DNA of 64,000 bases from Cryptomeria japonica. Lineage: Eukaryota; Streptophyta; Pinopsida; Cupressales; Cupressaceae. The stretch is from assembly GCF_030272615.1 (NCBI RefSeq), contig NC_081411.1, positions 152,323,971 to 152,387,970 on the forward strand, in the 5' to 3' direction. The notes under the pieces are model-generated. The model searched no databases. It was not told where the DNA came from and saw only the letters and a list, made by a program, of their open reading frames with translations. Positions 1 through 11,401 of the stretch are shown here, one piece after another. Numbering within the stretch: the stretch's first letter is position 1; the number at the start of each line of letters is the position of its first letter. Both the position numbers and the translations under genes were made by a program.

Positions 1-228
1 TTTATTTTTTTCTCTCTCCACCTTTAGCAGTGAAGTATAAACCAATTCGTTAGTCCTTTTTGACACACTAATTTTGTCCATATTTTGTACTTTGGAAAAA
101 TTCATTTGGAGGGTGCTAACTTGAAATTCAGAGGGATCTATTTGCCTGTGTGGTGGAATTTTATCTTTATTTGGGGGCATAGCAACCATGGACTCCATCA
201 TATCTTTATGTGGGTCATATGTTGGAAA
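1..228 (-). pseudogene. Open exon-like frame cut by element A (distal part)
   Basis: On the minus strand 1-228 reads through 76 codons with no stop and continues past the window edge. It holds the peptides YDPHKDMMESMVAMPP and EFQVSTLQMNFSKV. The frame resumes on the other side of element A: removing the element and one GGAAA copy joins 11145-11215 (…TEFLEEQPARNRV) to this stretch with no shift. The composition is ordinary for a protein, mixed charge without low complexity. I do not recognise the family. It may be an exon of the same locus as the G-patch fragment at 11.8-12.1 kb, which lies upstream on the same strand, but that link is inference. It could also be an ORF of an older transposon. 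Confidence 0.4.
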
Positions 229-1086
229 TGTTGACAATTGACACTCATCGGATTCATTTTGTTGTCATTGATGGCAACAAGATTAGATGGAAGTCATATA
301 CCGGCAGACACCAACATTGGAGTATCCAAGATTATACCAACATCAATACTTGAAGGAAGCCGACATCAAGAAAGATTTATTTAATAAATCATTTGTAATT
401 ATTATCGAGGCCGACATTGAATATCTTTTGTAAAGCCGACATAAGGCATATTGTTTGTAATGGGTATATAGGTCAGTCTGCTAGGTCATTTTGAATATGA
501 TATAGGATGTGACATAGGAGAATATAGCAGAACTGCATAATGCAAAGTATATGTATGTAGATAATTTGCTTGTGAGTGTTATATCATGCAATGATTTGTA
601 GATAGCTTGGAAAGCATTCTTGGAGGAGAAGAGATACCGGTAGTAGTGTTTAAGTTTTATGAACCGGTACATAGCAGAGCTAGAACAAGAACTCTATTTG
701 GCAAAGCAGATGCATTTTTTAGTTCAATTTTATTATTTTACATTAGTAGAAGCTTGTAGTCAGTGAGACTCTTTAGTGATGAGCAGTATGCTCTAGGCAG
801 TGTGCCTTCCTGCATGTGTAGGGCCCCAATAAATGTAATATCCTTTCATATGGCCAGTGAACTGATATTGTGGATCACAAATCCCACCATGGTTTTTCCT
901 CTTTGAGGTTTTTCACGTATAAATTTTGTGTGTTATGGTATTCATTTATGTGGATGGTTATTTGCTTCATGTTATATGTTTATTTATTTACCGGTTTATA
1001 TGTGTATGATATAAAAGGGTAAAATATTGTGTTATCGACAGAACATTGATTCAGCCCCCCCACCCCCCCCTCTCAGTGTTCTTGGA
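229..1086 (+). repeat. Element A 5' LTR (main part)
   Basis: This matches the LTR at 10265-11139 along its length, including the start, the TATAAAAG box (1010-1017) and the C-rich run before CTCTCAGTG. The last 8 bases, TCCCAACA, lie at 5266-5273 because a second element landed at the LTR end. The reconstituted length is 866 bp against 875 bp for the 3' copy. The TATA box sits unusually close to the LTR end, so it may not be the functional promoter. Confidence 0.85.
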
Positions 1087-3935
1087 TGTGAGGCCCTACC
1101 CCGACTCATCCTAGCATTTCTATTATTTTTATGATGAGACTATTATGGATGCTTTATTTTATGCATTATGGATTTAGAACTTATATGATTCCATGATTTG
1201 GATAACACTGACGTATATTGGTGCTTCATTTTTATGCATTATGGATATGAAAATTTATATGATGCTAGAATAGAATTAATTTGAGATGATGTATGTCATT
1301 ATTGGATTTGCAAGACTTCATTATGATGATAGAAATAGGATGTTTATAATATGAATGGATCAAATTTTGAGGATTATGATAACTGCTTATGTGGATCAAT
1401 TGGGATATATGAGTTATTGAATTATTACTGCCAATTGTATGCAGTGTTTGATGTGTATTCAAATTCATGTGTTTTAATAATATATTGTGGTTATTGGGAA
1501 TTACTAATGTGTAAATTGAGATGCGCAGGAAAATTATCCATGTGACCATGGAAATAACATGGAGAACCAAACCTAGACCTATGTACGTTTGTAAAGCCAG
1601 GGGTTGTCTATTTGGAGAGACAACACCCCATTCGTATCGTATTTTATTTGTGAAAGTAAATGATGCATGTGTGTTAAATTGATTTTATTAATTTGTGTAA
1701 GCCAACAAGAGACAAATTCCATGTGTGATTTTTATAAATGTATTTTATTGTGTCACTTGACACATGCTGATTAGTGTCATTGATTTTGACTTGTCTCTTG
1801 GAGGGAGTTTTGTTCTACCAAAGCCATTTCAAAACATTTGACTGTGGTCCCAAATTTGCCTTGGGTAGGGAGTCTTGGGAGTGGTCAACTCAGGTTTGAC
1901 CCGTAGGTTAACTTCAGTTGGGTTTCTAAGGGTCAAATGGACTCCTAGGGTTTAGTTTTAGGGCTTTTCCAAAGGTCCAAAGGGTATACCTATGGGTTAG
2001 GGGTATTTTTAAACATGTGACTACTCCCATGTGATTGTTTAGTCACCTCAAAAAGTGGCTTTTGCAAGGTGAGCGAAAATTCAACTTAGAAAGTTCCTCC
2101 TAGGATAAACAACCTTCCCTTTTGGTGTTAGACTCTCTTCCCCATCCTCTCTTACCTTTTCTCTTTCCAGTTTTAGCAACATGTAAGAGGTTAGGAAGAC
2201 CAACCAATGGGAACTCTCACTCTACCTAAGGGGTTGGGAAGAGTGAGAGGCCTTCTTAGGCAAGGATTAGGGACTTAGTGAGTTAATCACCCACTCTCCA
2301 TTGTTGGAGATCATGCAAAATTTTGAAGAATAGTTGTAGGATAGAATTTCTAGCCAAGTGTTGGTGAAGAGATTGTGTGGATTTGGGCTGCTCATCCCCA
2401 ACTAAATCTATCAAACCTTTAGGCAGATTAAGGTTGGTTCTTACTCCCTTTTGTTTATGTTGTATATGTTTGTTTGGAGAAATGCTTGTATGAGAAAGTT
2501 GTTTAAATGTATTTTGCTTTGTAGAAGAAAATGTAATTTCTTCCCTTTGTTCTTTTTATGCTTTCTTGTATTGGGAGTGTCCAAGGCCTTCTACTCTTGG
2601 GAGAGTAGGATGATCTTGGGGTGGAAGAAGTATTACAGCCTTGGGTGAGAGGCTCTCCTTTATGGAGAGTGATCTCAAGGGTGTTCTTTGTGACCCTTGC
2701 TGCATAGCCTTGTGTATGCATTTGGGGGTCATAAGGAGAGAAGATATGGCTTATATGCCTTTGGGGGGCATAAGGATGTGGGAATGTATTTTTGTTGTAT
2801 TTGGTTGCCATGAGGTGGCTTGAGATGTTCCATGCTTGCAGTCTCCCCAATGCTATTTGGTCCACTTCCACCCATGGATTATCATCACAAGTTGTGGTGA
2901 AGTGTAGCTTGGGTTGGGAAAATGTTTTGTTGAGTGTTTACCCCGTTTCTTGTTGTGGTTGTTTGTGTGTGACCCGTCTAGTGCTTGGTTCTCCAAGCTC
3001 AGGGGTGGCTTCTAGTAAGCCTAGGCTGGGAGGTGAGCACTCCATGGTCAAGCCTTTTGTTCTATTTGCAGGTTGCTTGGGATGGGAAGGAAAAAGAAAG
3101 AAATTAGTTGCTGGTTTTTACTTGAGTTGTAGAAAAGATTAAAAAAGAAGAAGATGTATTTATGATTGTAGCTTTATAAAGAAAAGCCAAATTGATGTAT
3201 TTATTTTCCAAAAGCAAAGAAATGTATGTATTCTATTTAAAGTTCTCATTCAATTGAAAGGAGAAACTAGTAGGGTTTTCAAACCCATTTGTATTGTTAT
3301 CTACATTGTATTCTAAATATGCTTTAAAAGAAATGCTTCATTCTATTAATTTACCTTTGCAAAATGAAATATGTATTACTTTTATCAAGTCCCTATAGTT
3401 ACTAAAATGATATTTGTTGTAGTCTTGTCATATTGGAAAATATAAGTTCATTTTATTCCTTCATGCAAATTGAAAAAAAAATTGATTATGGGAAAGGCAA
3501 GCATTTAGGCCTATTGAGATAGATACAAATACAATAAATGGATAAATAGGTTTAATATGCTTTCCTCTAAATTGATTTAAATGTTTCCTAGACCAATATA
3601 GTTGTTGTGATAATTTATTACTTTCTGTCATTTAATTAATTGCAAGAAAATAAATCCAATTAGTGATACATTTCTAAAGTTAGTATCTAAGACTAAAAAA
3701 AAAGAAGAAGAAAAATATATATAAAATGGAGCTTGCTGTTAGTGTTTATTTTAAATAATAATTTACAGAATGCTTATTAAAAAAAAAAAAGGCAGAATAT
3801 AAAACTCACTTATTAGCCTATTAGAAATGAATATATTTCACTTAATATCATGTTGTAAATGAAATTATTAAATTTTGCATGTACAAAAAGATTATTTAGA
3901 AAGAAAACTTATAGTTTTTCTTAAGTGTGTTATTG

Positions 3936-4015
3936 TATATATATATATATATATATTTCATTCTAGAAGTCTACATATTTAAAAAAAAAAAAATAGATAT
4001 ATATATATACATGTT

Positions 4016-4046
<31 letters not shown>

Positions 4047-4047
4047 A
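3936..4047. repeat. TA and GT microsatellites
   Basis: A (TA)n run at about 3936-3956, a short TA run near 3996-4009 and a (TG)n run at 4022-4046 lie in the AT-rich part of the nested insertion. A further (TA)n run is at 4750-4776. These are plain simple-sequence repeats. Confidence 0.9.
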
Positions 4048-4089
4048 TTTTATCTTCTTAATATGAAAAAAATATATTTTATCAACTGT

Positions 4090-4445
4090 GTTTTACCCCC
4101 CCTCAGCCCTACGTAATGCACACAGATGAGAGAAGTGGAAGCTCCCCCGCGTTGTGGGCGGCGATCGTAGCCACCTATGTGGGCTGCAACCCACAGTTGG
4201 GGAGGCTTCGCCCCCCCCGTGGGCGGTGCCCTACAGCGGTGGCGCAGTCGGGTTTGTAGTCCGCATATCGCAGCAGCGGCCTTGGCTGCCTCTATGGGCC
4301 ATGCCCCGCAGGCATGGCTACGGCCATCCCTACAGGGAGCTCCCGTGGGTAGCCTCCGCCCTCCCTTTCCCTGTGCGATCTTTCACGCCACCACTGTGGT
4401 AAGGAGCAGTCACTGGAAATGGCCGCCACCTCCTCTCTCTTTGAC
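4090..4445. other. GC-rich islet inside the nested insertion
   Basis: About 350 bp are strongly GC-rich (runs such as CCCCCGCG and GGGCGGCG) in otherwise AT-rich DNA. Overlapping ORFs at 4154-4402 and 4177-4455 are open because of this composition and show no domain. An AATAAA-like word follows at 4451. The islet could be the promoter or R region of a long LTR; this is inference from composition and position only. Confidence 0.5.
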
Positions 4446-5274
4446 CCTACAATAAACTCATGAGATTCGGCCTTAGAGAAAACATGTTGTTAGAAAAAAA
4501 TATATATAATAAGGTTAAAAAAAAAAAAGAATAAGTTTTGGGGTTGCTCCACCCAAGATATATATGCAACCCTAACCCAATTTGGGTTAGGGTTAGCATA
4601 GAGATTTTTAGATTCCTTTTTTTAAAAAGGAAATAGAAAAGAAAAAAGGGGGGGAATACCCATTCAAATTTTGAATAGGGCTTTCCCCATCCCTTTAACT
4701 TAATAATATATGTTAGTTTTGTTTTAATAAGAAACCCTATATCCTTCTTTATATATATATATATATATATATATATGGATGAATAATATCTATTCCTAGA
4801 TTAATTAATTTACGTTCCTATTTTTATATGATGCCTTAATTTTTTTAAACTCTTTGGAAATTAACCTTTAGGGATGGCCCTTTAATTCGAGTTTGTTAGA
4901 CACATTTTAATTAATGTTAATTTTGCATAATAGGTTTAATAATCTTAGTGTTAGGACTCATTAATTTATTTCCTAGCAATTAAAAGGCTTTTAGAGATTA
5001 ACTATATCTCTTGTCAATTTAATTTTGAACCTTGTTTAAATGAGTTAATTATTTATTCATTGAAGGAATAATATTAACTCCTTGGAGGAACAACATCCCA
5101 TTTTTAAATATAAAATAGTTTTCACCAAATTGATTTAGTTTTTAGATTAGTTCAAAAATTTGACAAGACTTGTTTTTGCGTTATTTAGCAAATTTAGTTT
5201 TATTAGGTTAAGTTTTAAAAAAAAATTATTCTGTTTGTGCCCAAAAGTTTGGGCATGACATTGGATCCCAACAA

Positions 5275-5287
5275 TTGGTATCAAAGC
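5275..5287 (+). promoter_or_regulatory. Element A primer-binding site
   Basis: TTGGTATCAAAGC lies one base after the reconstituted 5' LTR end (5273). Plant Copia primer sites complementary to initiator tRNA-Met read TGGTATCAGAGC; this differs at one position. It proves where the internal region starts despite the interrupted LTR. Confidence 0.85.
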
Positions 5288-5347
5288 CTAGTACCTTGGA
5301 AAAAGTTTAACAGCTTGAGGAAGATCCTGAAACCAGAATCTTTGAAC

Positions 5348-6478
5348 ATGGCTATGGAGACGCAACTTGAGATGGCTCTTGAGGATTCTAGTGTTGAAAG
5401 AATAAAGAACTGAAAATTGCAAGATGAATTGATTTCAGCCAATGAGTTCATTCTTATCCTGCAAGAAAGGTTATCATCAACTCAAGCCAAGAGAAAAGAA
5501 CTTTTGCAAAACCCGAATGATGCAGAGAAGGATACACTTAAGGAACAATGTCAAAAACTAAGTCAAGAAAACATGCTCATGAAGAATGAAATGCAAGATC
5601 TGACTATGAGGTTATCAAAAGATATTGAGGGTACAAAGAAGAAGGAAGATAATCTTGTTATATCTCTGAAGGACAAATTTGATGAATGTGGCAGATTGAC
5701 TCATGAGAATAATCTATTGAGAACTGATTTGGCACACTCCCGGAACAATGAACAAGAACTTGAAAGACAAATACCTACTCTGAGAGATGATTTGACTATT
5801 GCAAGTGAGTATAAAGAAAAATTTAGGATTAGTATTGCACAGTTGGATGACTTATTGAAAAGACAAAGGTAGATTGATGATTCTAGAGGACTTGGATTTG
5901 TACAAGGTGAAAGCTCCGGTACTACAAATGAAGATCAGACAACTAGTATGCAAAACTCATCAAAATAGAGGAAACCAATAAGGCAATCTAATGCTTATAA
6001 ATTCAATGGTAGATGTTTTATTTGCAATAAATTTGGGCATATGGTTAAACAATGTAGAAAAAAAGAAAATCAAAACTATAATTTTGTTCCCGGTCAATAC
6101 ACAAATTGCAAGAAATATGGTCATAGATCAGAAGATTGCAGAATGAATGTTAAATGTCATGCACGTGGAAAGTTCGAGCATTTTTCTAATCACTGTAGGT
6201 CAAGGAATGACACCGGATTTGTCAAAGCAATTCAAAAGAACAATATTACATGTTATGCATGCAACAAAATAGGTCATATTGCTAAATACTACAGAAGCAA
6301 GACTCAACTGGTTAGCAATGATAAAGATAATGAGAAAGGAAAGAAGAAGGTAGATGAAATACAACAAGATCACACCAAGAGATGGATTAGAAAATATGAA
6401 GAACCAAGTGGATATGGATACACACTGGTAACTCCAATGGTAGAACAATGTATTCCTCCACTGGTAACTGAGGCATAA
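5348..6478 (+). pseudogene. Element A gag remnant: coiled coil and CCHC knuckles
   Basis: An ATG at 5348 opens a frame with an in-frame TGA at 5411. The same frame then runs to 5871 with a heptad-rich, Glu/Lys/Leu-rich stretch that should form a coiled coil (for example LKEQCQKLSQENMLMKNEMQ). After another stop near 5967 it is open from 5968 to 6478 with four zinc-knuckle blocks. The first, CFICNKFGHMVKQC (6016-6057), is a complete CX2CX4HX4C. The other three each lack one cysteine: YTNC for CTNC, CHAR for CHAC, and a final Tyr for Cys in the fourth. The usual Copia capsid domain that should precede the coiled coil is missing. The protein would have packaged element RNA; here it is dead. Confidence 0.75.
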
Positions 6479-6789
6479 GCCTTAGGGGTTGGAAAAGTCA
6501 TTGCAAAATCTTACATATTACCCCGGAGGAGATCTAAGGAGATCTAGAAGAGATCTAGAGAGTTGTGCTCATCATAAATAAAGGTTCACCTAGCATAAGA
6601 CTGTGAAACCAGCACTCGGTAGGGTTGTTCGTGAAGCATTTATTATAGAGAAAGATTAAGGTTTTACTCACTGATAAAAAGGGTAAGTGAATTCATTTTC
6701 ACTCTCCAATCATTCAAGCATTCAGAGCGAAGAAAAGGCAAATTTCAGGTGAATTAAGAGAAAGCAAGGGTATTCTAAAAGGATTTCGA

Positions 6790-9700
6790 GCAGTTATAAA
6801 TCTTCCACCGACGTTCACTTTTAGGTATTCTTTGAAAATGGCATTTGGATCTTCCACTCCTACTTTCATTACAAATCCCACAATTCTTGAAGTAAAGGAT
6901 AGGTTAAGACCCGTATTCAAGGAGGTTCCCCTGATTGCTAAGAAAGAAGACTCTACAGAAGCATTTTCTAGGGTTCCTAATGACGTGATGTATGTTAAAG
7001 ATGTGAGGGCATACATTCACTGCACCCTAGAGGATCTAGGCACTGAGGACATCAAAATCATGTATCAATCTGTGATACTGGGAGACTTTGGAACCATCAA
7101 ACTAGAATACAAAGTAATTGAGGATCTAGGGTTAACCGGTATTCTATACATATCATAATTTAAGGATGAAGTCATTAGATGCATTCTAAGTAGGGTTCAC
7201 AACAATTTTATCTAGCTGGATTGGCCTTACATGATCACCAAGGAGGATATTCAAGTAGTTGCCCACTTACCCAAAGTTAGACAAGAACCTAGTAAGAAAA
7301 TTTCCAACACAGAGGTCGAGGAACTCACCGGTGCAACTCCTAATAGCAGATCAATGAGGATCAGCACAATCACTGACATTGATGTGAAATTGGCAAGCAT
7401 GATAATAGGTTATAAGGTAAATCAATCTAATTGATTAAATTTTGTTGCTATTTCATGTATTCATGTTGCATATCAGATGCTGAGGAATAATGCAAAGTAT
7501 GATTTATGTGAATGGATGAGGAGTGAATTGATGTTGAACCTTGGAAAGATCAAGGGAATCAAGAAAGGAACTTTTAGATATGGTAATCTCATTATATGTC
7601 TGATGCTTTACTTCCTGAATGAGCTACTTGGTCTTGGCAAGAAGCGTTGGGCTCATGACATACCAGTAAGTATGCAGATCAAGGAAGCAATCACTGGTCT
7701 TGGTACCGACAAAGATGAGAAACTTTTGGGGTATTTCAAAACATTCCAAGAAAACATGAGGCAGAGGGAGAGAATATAAAAGAAAAGTATGGAGAAGTAC
7801 TCCACTGATATCTGTTTTATGGTGAAAATCAATGAAACTCTTATGGAGGCAATTGAACCTAGGACAATCTGGGTTACCAAGCTTGGATATGAAGTAGATG
7901 ATAGCATTTTTGAACTCCATGCAAAAATGCTGCTAGAAGCCCCATTGGATGACAAAATAGAGCATTTTGGCACAACAAAAGAGAAGGCCCTTGAAGTCAA
8001 AATTGGCTTCAACAAGAAGAGAAGAGAGAAGAAAATAGAAAATATGTCTGCATATGTACAGGATGTAATTCATAAGATAGACACTCAACTGGGTTCTAGA
8101 TCCAAACTCACAGCAAAACCAGCAGTGGCTAGTACTACAGAGGTGAAGAAGCTTGAAGCTTACATTTCTACCATCACTTCTAATTTTGACCCTGAGGACA
8201 ATGAACCTCTAGCTTTTAGAAGGGTACAAAGGAAGAAAGTAGACCAACCACCGATAGAGTAGAAGAAGGTGGAACCTAGGATGAGACTTGTTAGAAAGGC
8301 AACTAAACCTACTGCACTACCACCTTTGGCAAGGAAGCCTATACAAAAGAGGAAATCAGTTTCATCCACTCCAGCAACCCCAAGTAAAAATAAGAAGAGT
8401 GATGATACTAAAACTGGTAAGACTAAAATGACCTATGTTGAATTAATTGATGAAATTACAAAGGATGGAATGTTGAAAAATGTATCTAAGTATTACGAAG
8501 ATTTAGAGGATGATGAGAAAAATGAGATTGAAGAGGCAATTATGTTATACATGGATATATATAAGAAAGCCTTAGTAGAAATTTTGAAGGAAATTCCTCT
8601 ATCACTGTATAATAAACTTGATGCTAGAAGACTTGACGTTTTCAAGAGGGATAGGGAGATTAAGGAAGTAGCACTTTTGGAAATGTGTGGTTCAATAAAC
8701 AATGAGGAAATAAAAAGATGCATAGATGTTGCAAATAGGACAGTTTTCAGTAGTAAACCCCGGCAATTAAGCCTTATGATGGGCAGAGTAAATGAGGTGA
8801 TAAATGAGACTAGTAAGGGTTGGACCAAATTATTCCAGAAGAATTCAAATTTTCTTACATCTTAAGAAGAATTTGCAAAGGCTACATCTTTTACCATTCT
8901 AGATAAATCAAAAGGGAAAGGTATTTTGGGTAGTTCAACTCTAATTTTGACTACACCGGAAGTAACTATAGATACACAGAGACAACCGGCTAAGGAGAGT
9001 GTACAGTCCATACCGGCTGAAACTATTTTTGAGGAAAGAAATGTACAGGATACTGTAAATATTATGGATAATACTCCACCAATAGTAATTGACACTAAAC
9101 CAAGTGGCAAAGCCACTGGTGCAAAAGAGGTTGAGGATCAGGTAAAGGAAACTAAGTCTATACCGATAGTTAACACTGATTCCCCAGCAAAGGTTTTGGC
9201 AATTGACACTTCTCAAGTTGAAAAGAAATCTATCACTAAGATGAGTGCAACTAAGTTGATGATGATGGCAACTCAGAAATTATTGGAGGGTACTGTAGAC
9301 AAGGGAATAATTGATCAATCAGTTACAGTATTGCACAAATTGATACCTGATTATCAGATTGAAGATGGAGCAAGCTCTTTCGGCAAGCTCAAGACTCTAA
9401 CAGAACATATTTCTAATAATTTTTAATCTCTGAGGCAGATTTCAGACATGTGAGATTTAGAAAGATTCACTATAGCTAAAAGAGAGGCCTTTGACCAGAT
9501 CATAGAAATATAGAAAAAGAAAATTGAGGCCAAACTCATTCTTATTGAGGTTTGTTTAAAATAGTGTACAAATATCTACAAGGTCTGTTGTAACATAGGA
9601 ACTCTTACAGCTAATGTAGATAGCATACTAAAGGAGTTATATGATAAGATAGCTAACATTGCTAATTCTTTTGATGGATTAACCACACTGACCACATCTG

Positions 9701-9948
9701 TTGATGGATAAATTTTTTCCTTGGGGAACCAAATTTTTTCTTTTGAGAAAGAAAGAGATAAAGTCATTAGGAGAGCAAGAAGTCTTACAGGACTGGTGAG
9801 TCCCAAATTAGATTCATTGGGTGTTCATAAGAGAGAGTGCATGGACATGTTTTCTAAACCCACACCGGCAGATGTCAAAGAGAAGGAAACACTTTCCCAC
9901 TTACTAAGTGGACTAGCATCCATTTCTGAAACTTTCAAACCTAGCTAG
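6790..9948 (+). pseudogene. Element A long ORF of unknown function, in place of pol
   Basis: A chain of open frames with the same style of codon use fills this stretch: 6832-7158, 7231-7434, 7477-7779, 7789-8262, 8269-8865, 8926-9426 and 9721-9948, separated mostly by single stops. Several joins keep the frame (for example around 7780 and 8263). The product would be about 1000 residues. It begins with a mixed globular part, has a basic, proline- and threonine-rich middle (about 8270-8420), an acidic helical part (about 8430-8860) and a Thr/Pro/Val-rich tail. I find no DD35E, YVDD, DSGA or RNase H signature. The position between gag and the 3' polypurine tract matches the envelope-like ORF of SIRE/Maximus elements. 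Function is unknown; a structural or captured host protein is possible. Confidence 0.55.
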
Positions 9949-10264
9949 GATACATATCTTCAGTTGCTAGATAAGGCTTACCCCAAAATTTTGAAGTTGG
10001 TCAAGCTCCATTGAAATTAACAGTATTCATTTATTCTTTTGTTCTAAATTATTTCAATTCTTTCACTGGTCTTTGGCATTGATTCCAAAGGGGGAGTATG
10101 TATATAGGTGAAATGTGAAAAATATCAGAAAAATTAGACAGGATCACATGGGAAGGATATCAGGATATCAGAAGGTGTATTGCTCAGGGGGAGCATATTT
10201 CAGTTGAACCGACAGGGAATCCATTTTTCACACAAGTGTTTCCATCAATGCCAAAGGGGGAAAT
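9949..10264 (+). promoter_or_regulatory. Element A 3' noncoding region with two polypurine tracts
   Basis: AAAGGGGGAAAT at 10253-10264 abuts the 3' LTR and is the expected plus-strand primer. A second tract, AAAGGGGGAG, lies at 10087-10096. Both are preceded by the words ATTCC or ATGCC, so the tract seems duplicated. No gene is seen here. Confidence 0.75.
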
Positions 10265-11139
10265 TGTTGGCAATTGATACTCATCGGATTCATTTTGTTG
10301 TCATTGATGGCAACAAGATTAGATGGAAGTCATATACCGGTAGACACCGACATTGGAGTATCCAAGATTATACCAGTACCGGCACCGGCATCAGTACTTG
10401 AAGGAAGTAGACATCAAGAAATATTTATTTAATAAATCATTTTGTAATTATTGTTGAGACTGACATTGAATATCTTTTGTAAAGCCTACATAAGGCATAT
10501 TGTTTGTAATGGGTATATAGGTCAGTCTGCTAGGTCATTTTGAATATGATATAGGATGTGACATAGGAGAATATAGCAGAATTGCATAATGTGAAGTATA
10601 TGTATGTAGATCATTTGTATGCGAGTGTTATATCATGCAATAATCAGTAGATAGCTTGGAAAGCATTCTTGGAGGAGAAGAGATATCGGTAGTAGTGTTC
10701 AGGGTTTATGAACTGGTACAAAGCAGAGCTAGAACCGAATCTCTATTTGGCATAGCAGATGCATTTTTTAGTTCAATTTTATTTTTTTACATTAGCAAAA
10801 GCTTGTAGTCAGTGAGACTCTTTAGTGATGAGTAGTATTGCTCTAGGCAGTGTGCCTTCATGCATGTGCAGGGTCCCATTATATGTAATATCCTTTCATA
10901 TGGCTAGTGAACTGATATTGTGGGTCACAAATCCCACCATGGTTTTTCCTCTTTGAGGTTTTCCACGTATAAATTTTGTGTGTTATGGTGTTCATTTATG
11001 TGAATGGTTTATTTACTTCATGTTATATGTCTATTTGTTTACCGGATTATGTGTATGGTATAAAAGGGTAAAATCTTGTGTTATCGACAGAACACTGATT
11101 CACCCCCCCCCCCCCTCTCAGTGTTCTTGGATGCCAACA
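10265..11139 (+). repeat. Element A 3' LTR
   Basis: This is an 875-bp LTR from TGTTGGCAATTG to GATGCCAACA with perfect 6-bp inverted ends (TGTTGG/CCAACA). It carries a TATAAAAG box at 11059-11066 and a poly-C run at 11103-11115. It matches 229-1086 throughout, with scattered substitutions and small indels. The target duplication GGAAA follows at 11140-11144. Confidence 0.9.
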
Positions 11140-11144
11140 GGAAA

Positions 11145-11215
11145 TACCCTGTTCCTTGCAGGTTGTTCCTCTAAAAATTCAGTCAGGGCAACCCTTTGCA
11201 ATGCTCTTTTTTTTT
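11145..11215 (-). pseudogene. Proximal part of the frame interrupted by element A
   Basis: On the minus strand this stretch is open and ends in EFLEEQPARNRV, which runs in frame into 1-228 once element A is removed. A long A-tract (minus strand, about 11202-11220) precedes it, so the exon may start here. No domain is recognised. Confidence 0.35.
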
Positions 11216-11401
11216 TCTTTATTTGCATTTGTTGTGTGTTCAAATTTGTCATAGTAATCACAAAATTGAAAATCTGGGCTTGCTGAAGCAATTGAATGTT
11301 TGAAAGGTGAAATGTAAGAGGCTCCAGTTCTACCTATGCTTGTGGTTTAAACTAATGCATTATGAGGAGTACCAACAACCATCCCTGATCTCATCCCACT
11401 G

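Larger units (their letters stand above)
1087..5260. mobile_element. 4.17-kb LTR-like insertion (probable solo LTR) nested in the A 5' LTR
   Basis: The insertion starts TGTGAGGCCC and ends GGGCATGACA (imperfect inverted ends, TG...CA) and is flanked by the 5-bp duplication TTGGA at 1082-1086 and 5261-5265. Taking it out restores the LTR end of element A. No terminal direct repeats, primer site or retroelement protein is visible inside, and the short ORFs at 2.4-3.1 kb and 4.1-4.5 kb look like chance frames. A solo LTR of more than 4 kb is the simplest reading; a non-autonomous element with very short LTRs is the alternative. Orientation is uncertain. On the minus strand it would begin TGTCATGCCCAAA, which resembles Gypsy LTR starts. 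Confidence 0.6.
229..11139 (+). mobile_element. Element A: Copia-type LTR retrotransposon, pol-less
   Basis: The boundaries are set by LTRs beginning TGTTG and ending CCAACA, by an exact 5-bp target duplication GGAAA at 224-228 and 11140-11144, by a tRNA-Met-type primer site just inside the 5' LTR, and by a polypurine tract just before the 3' LTR. Without the nested insertion at 1087-5260 the element is about 6.7 kb. The inside holds a gag remnant (coiled coil, CCHC knuckles) followed by a long broken ORF of unknown function. I saw no protease, integrase, reverse transcriptase or RNase H motif in any frame, so it cannot have moved without a partner. The primer site and the extra ORF before the 3' LTR recall the SIRE/Maximus group of Copia elements; that placement is tentative. 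Confidence 0.85.

Noticed and set aside
1054-1072. Poly-C run as an assembly artefact
   Set aside because: The run is present in the matching place of the other LTR of element A (11103-11115), so it is genuine though length-variable.
2451-3142. Cluster of ORFs in the nested 4.2-kb insertion as a captured gene
   Set aside because: Four overlapping frames on both strands with Cys/Trp-rich translation, no domain and no coherent exon pattern.
4560-4600. GGGTTAGGGTTAG next to AACCCTAACCC, telomere-like
   Set aside because: Only two units on each side; it is a short inverted repeat in an AT-rich insertion, not a telomeric tract. AACCCTAACCT words in the LTRs of C are likewise isolated.
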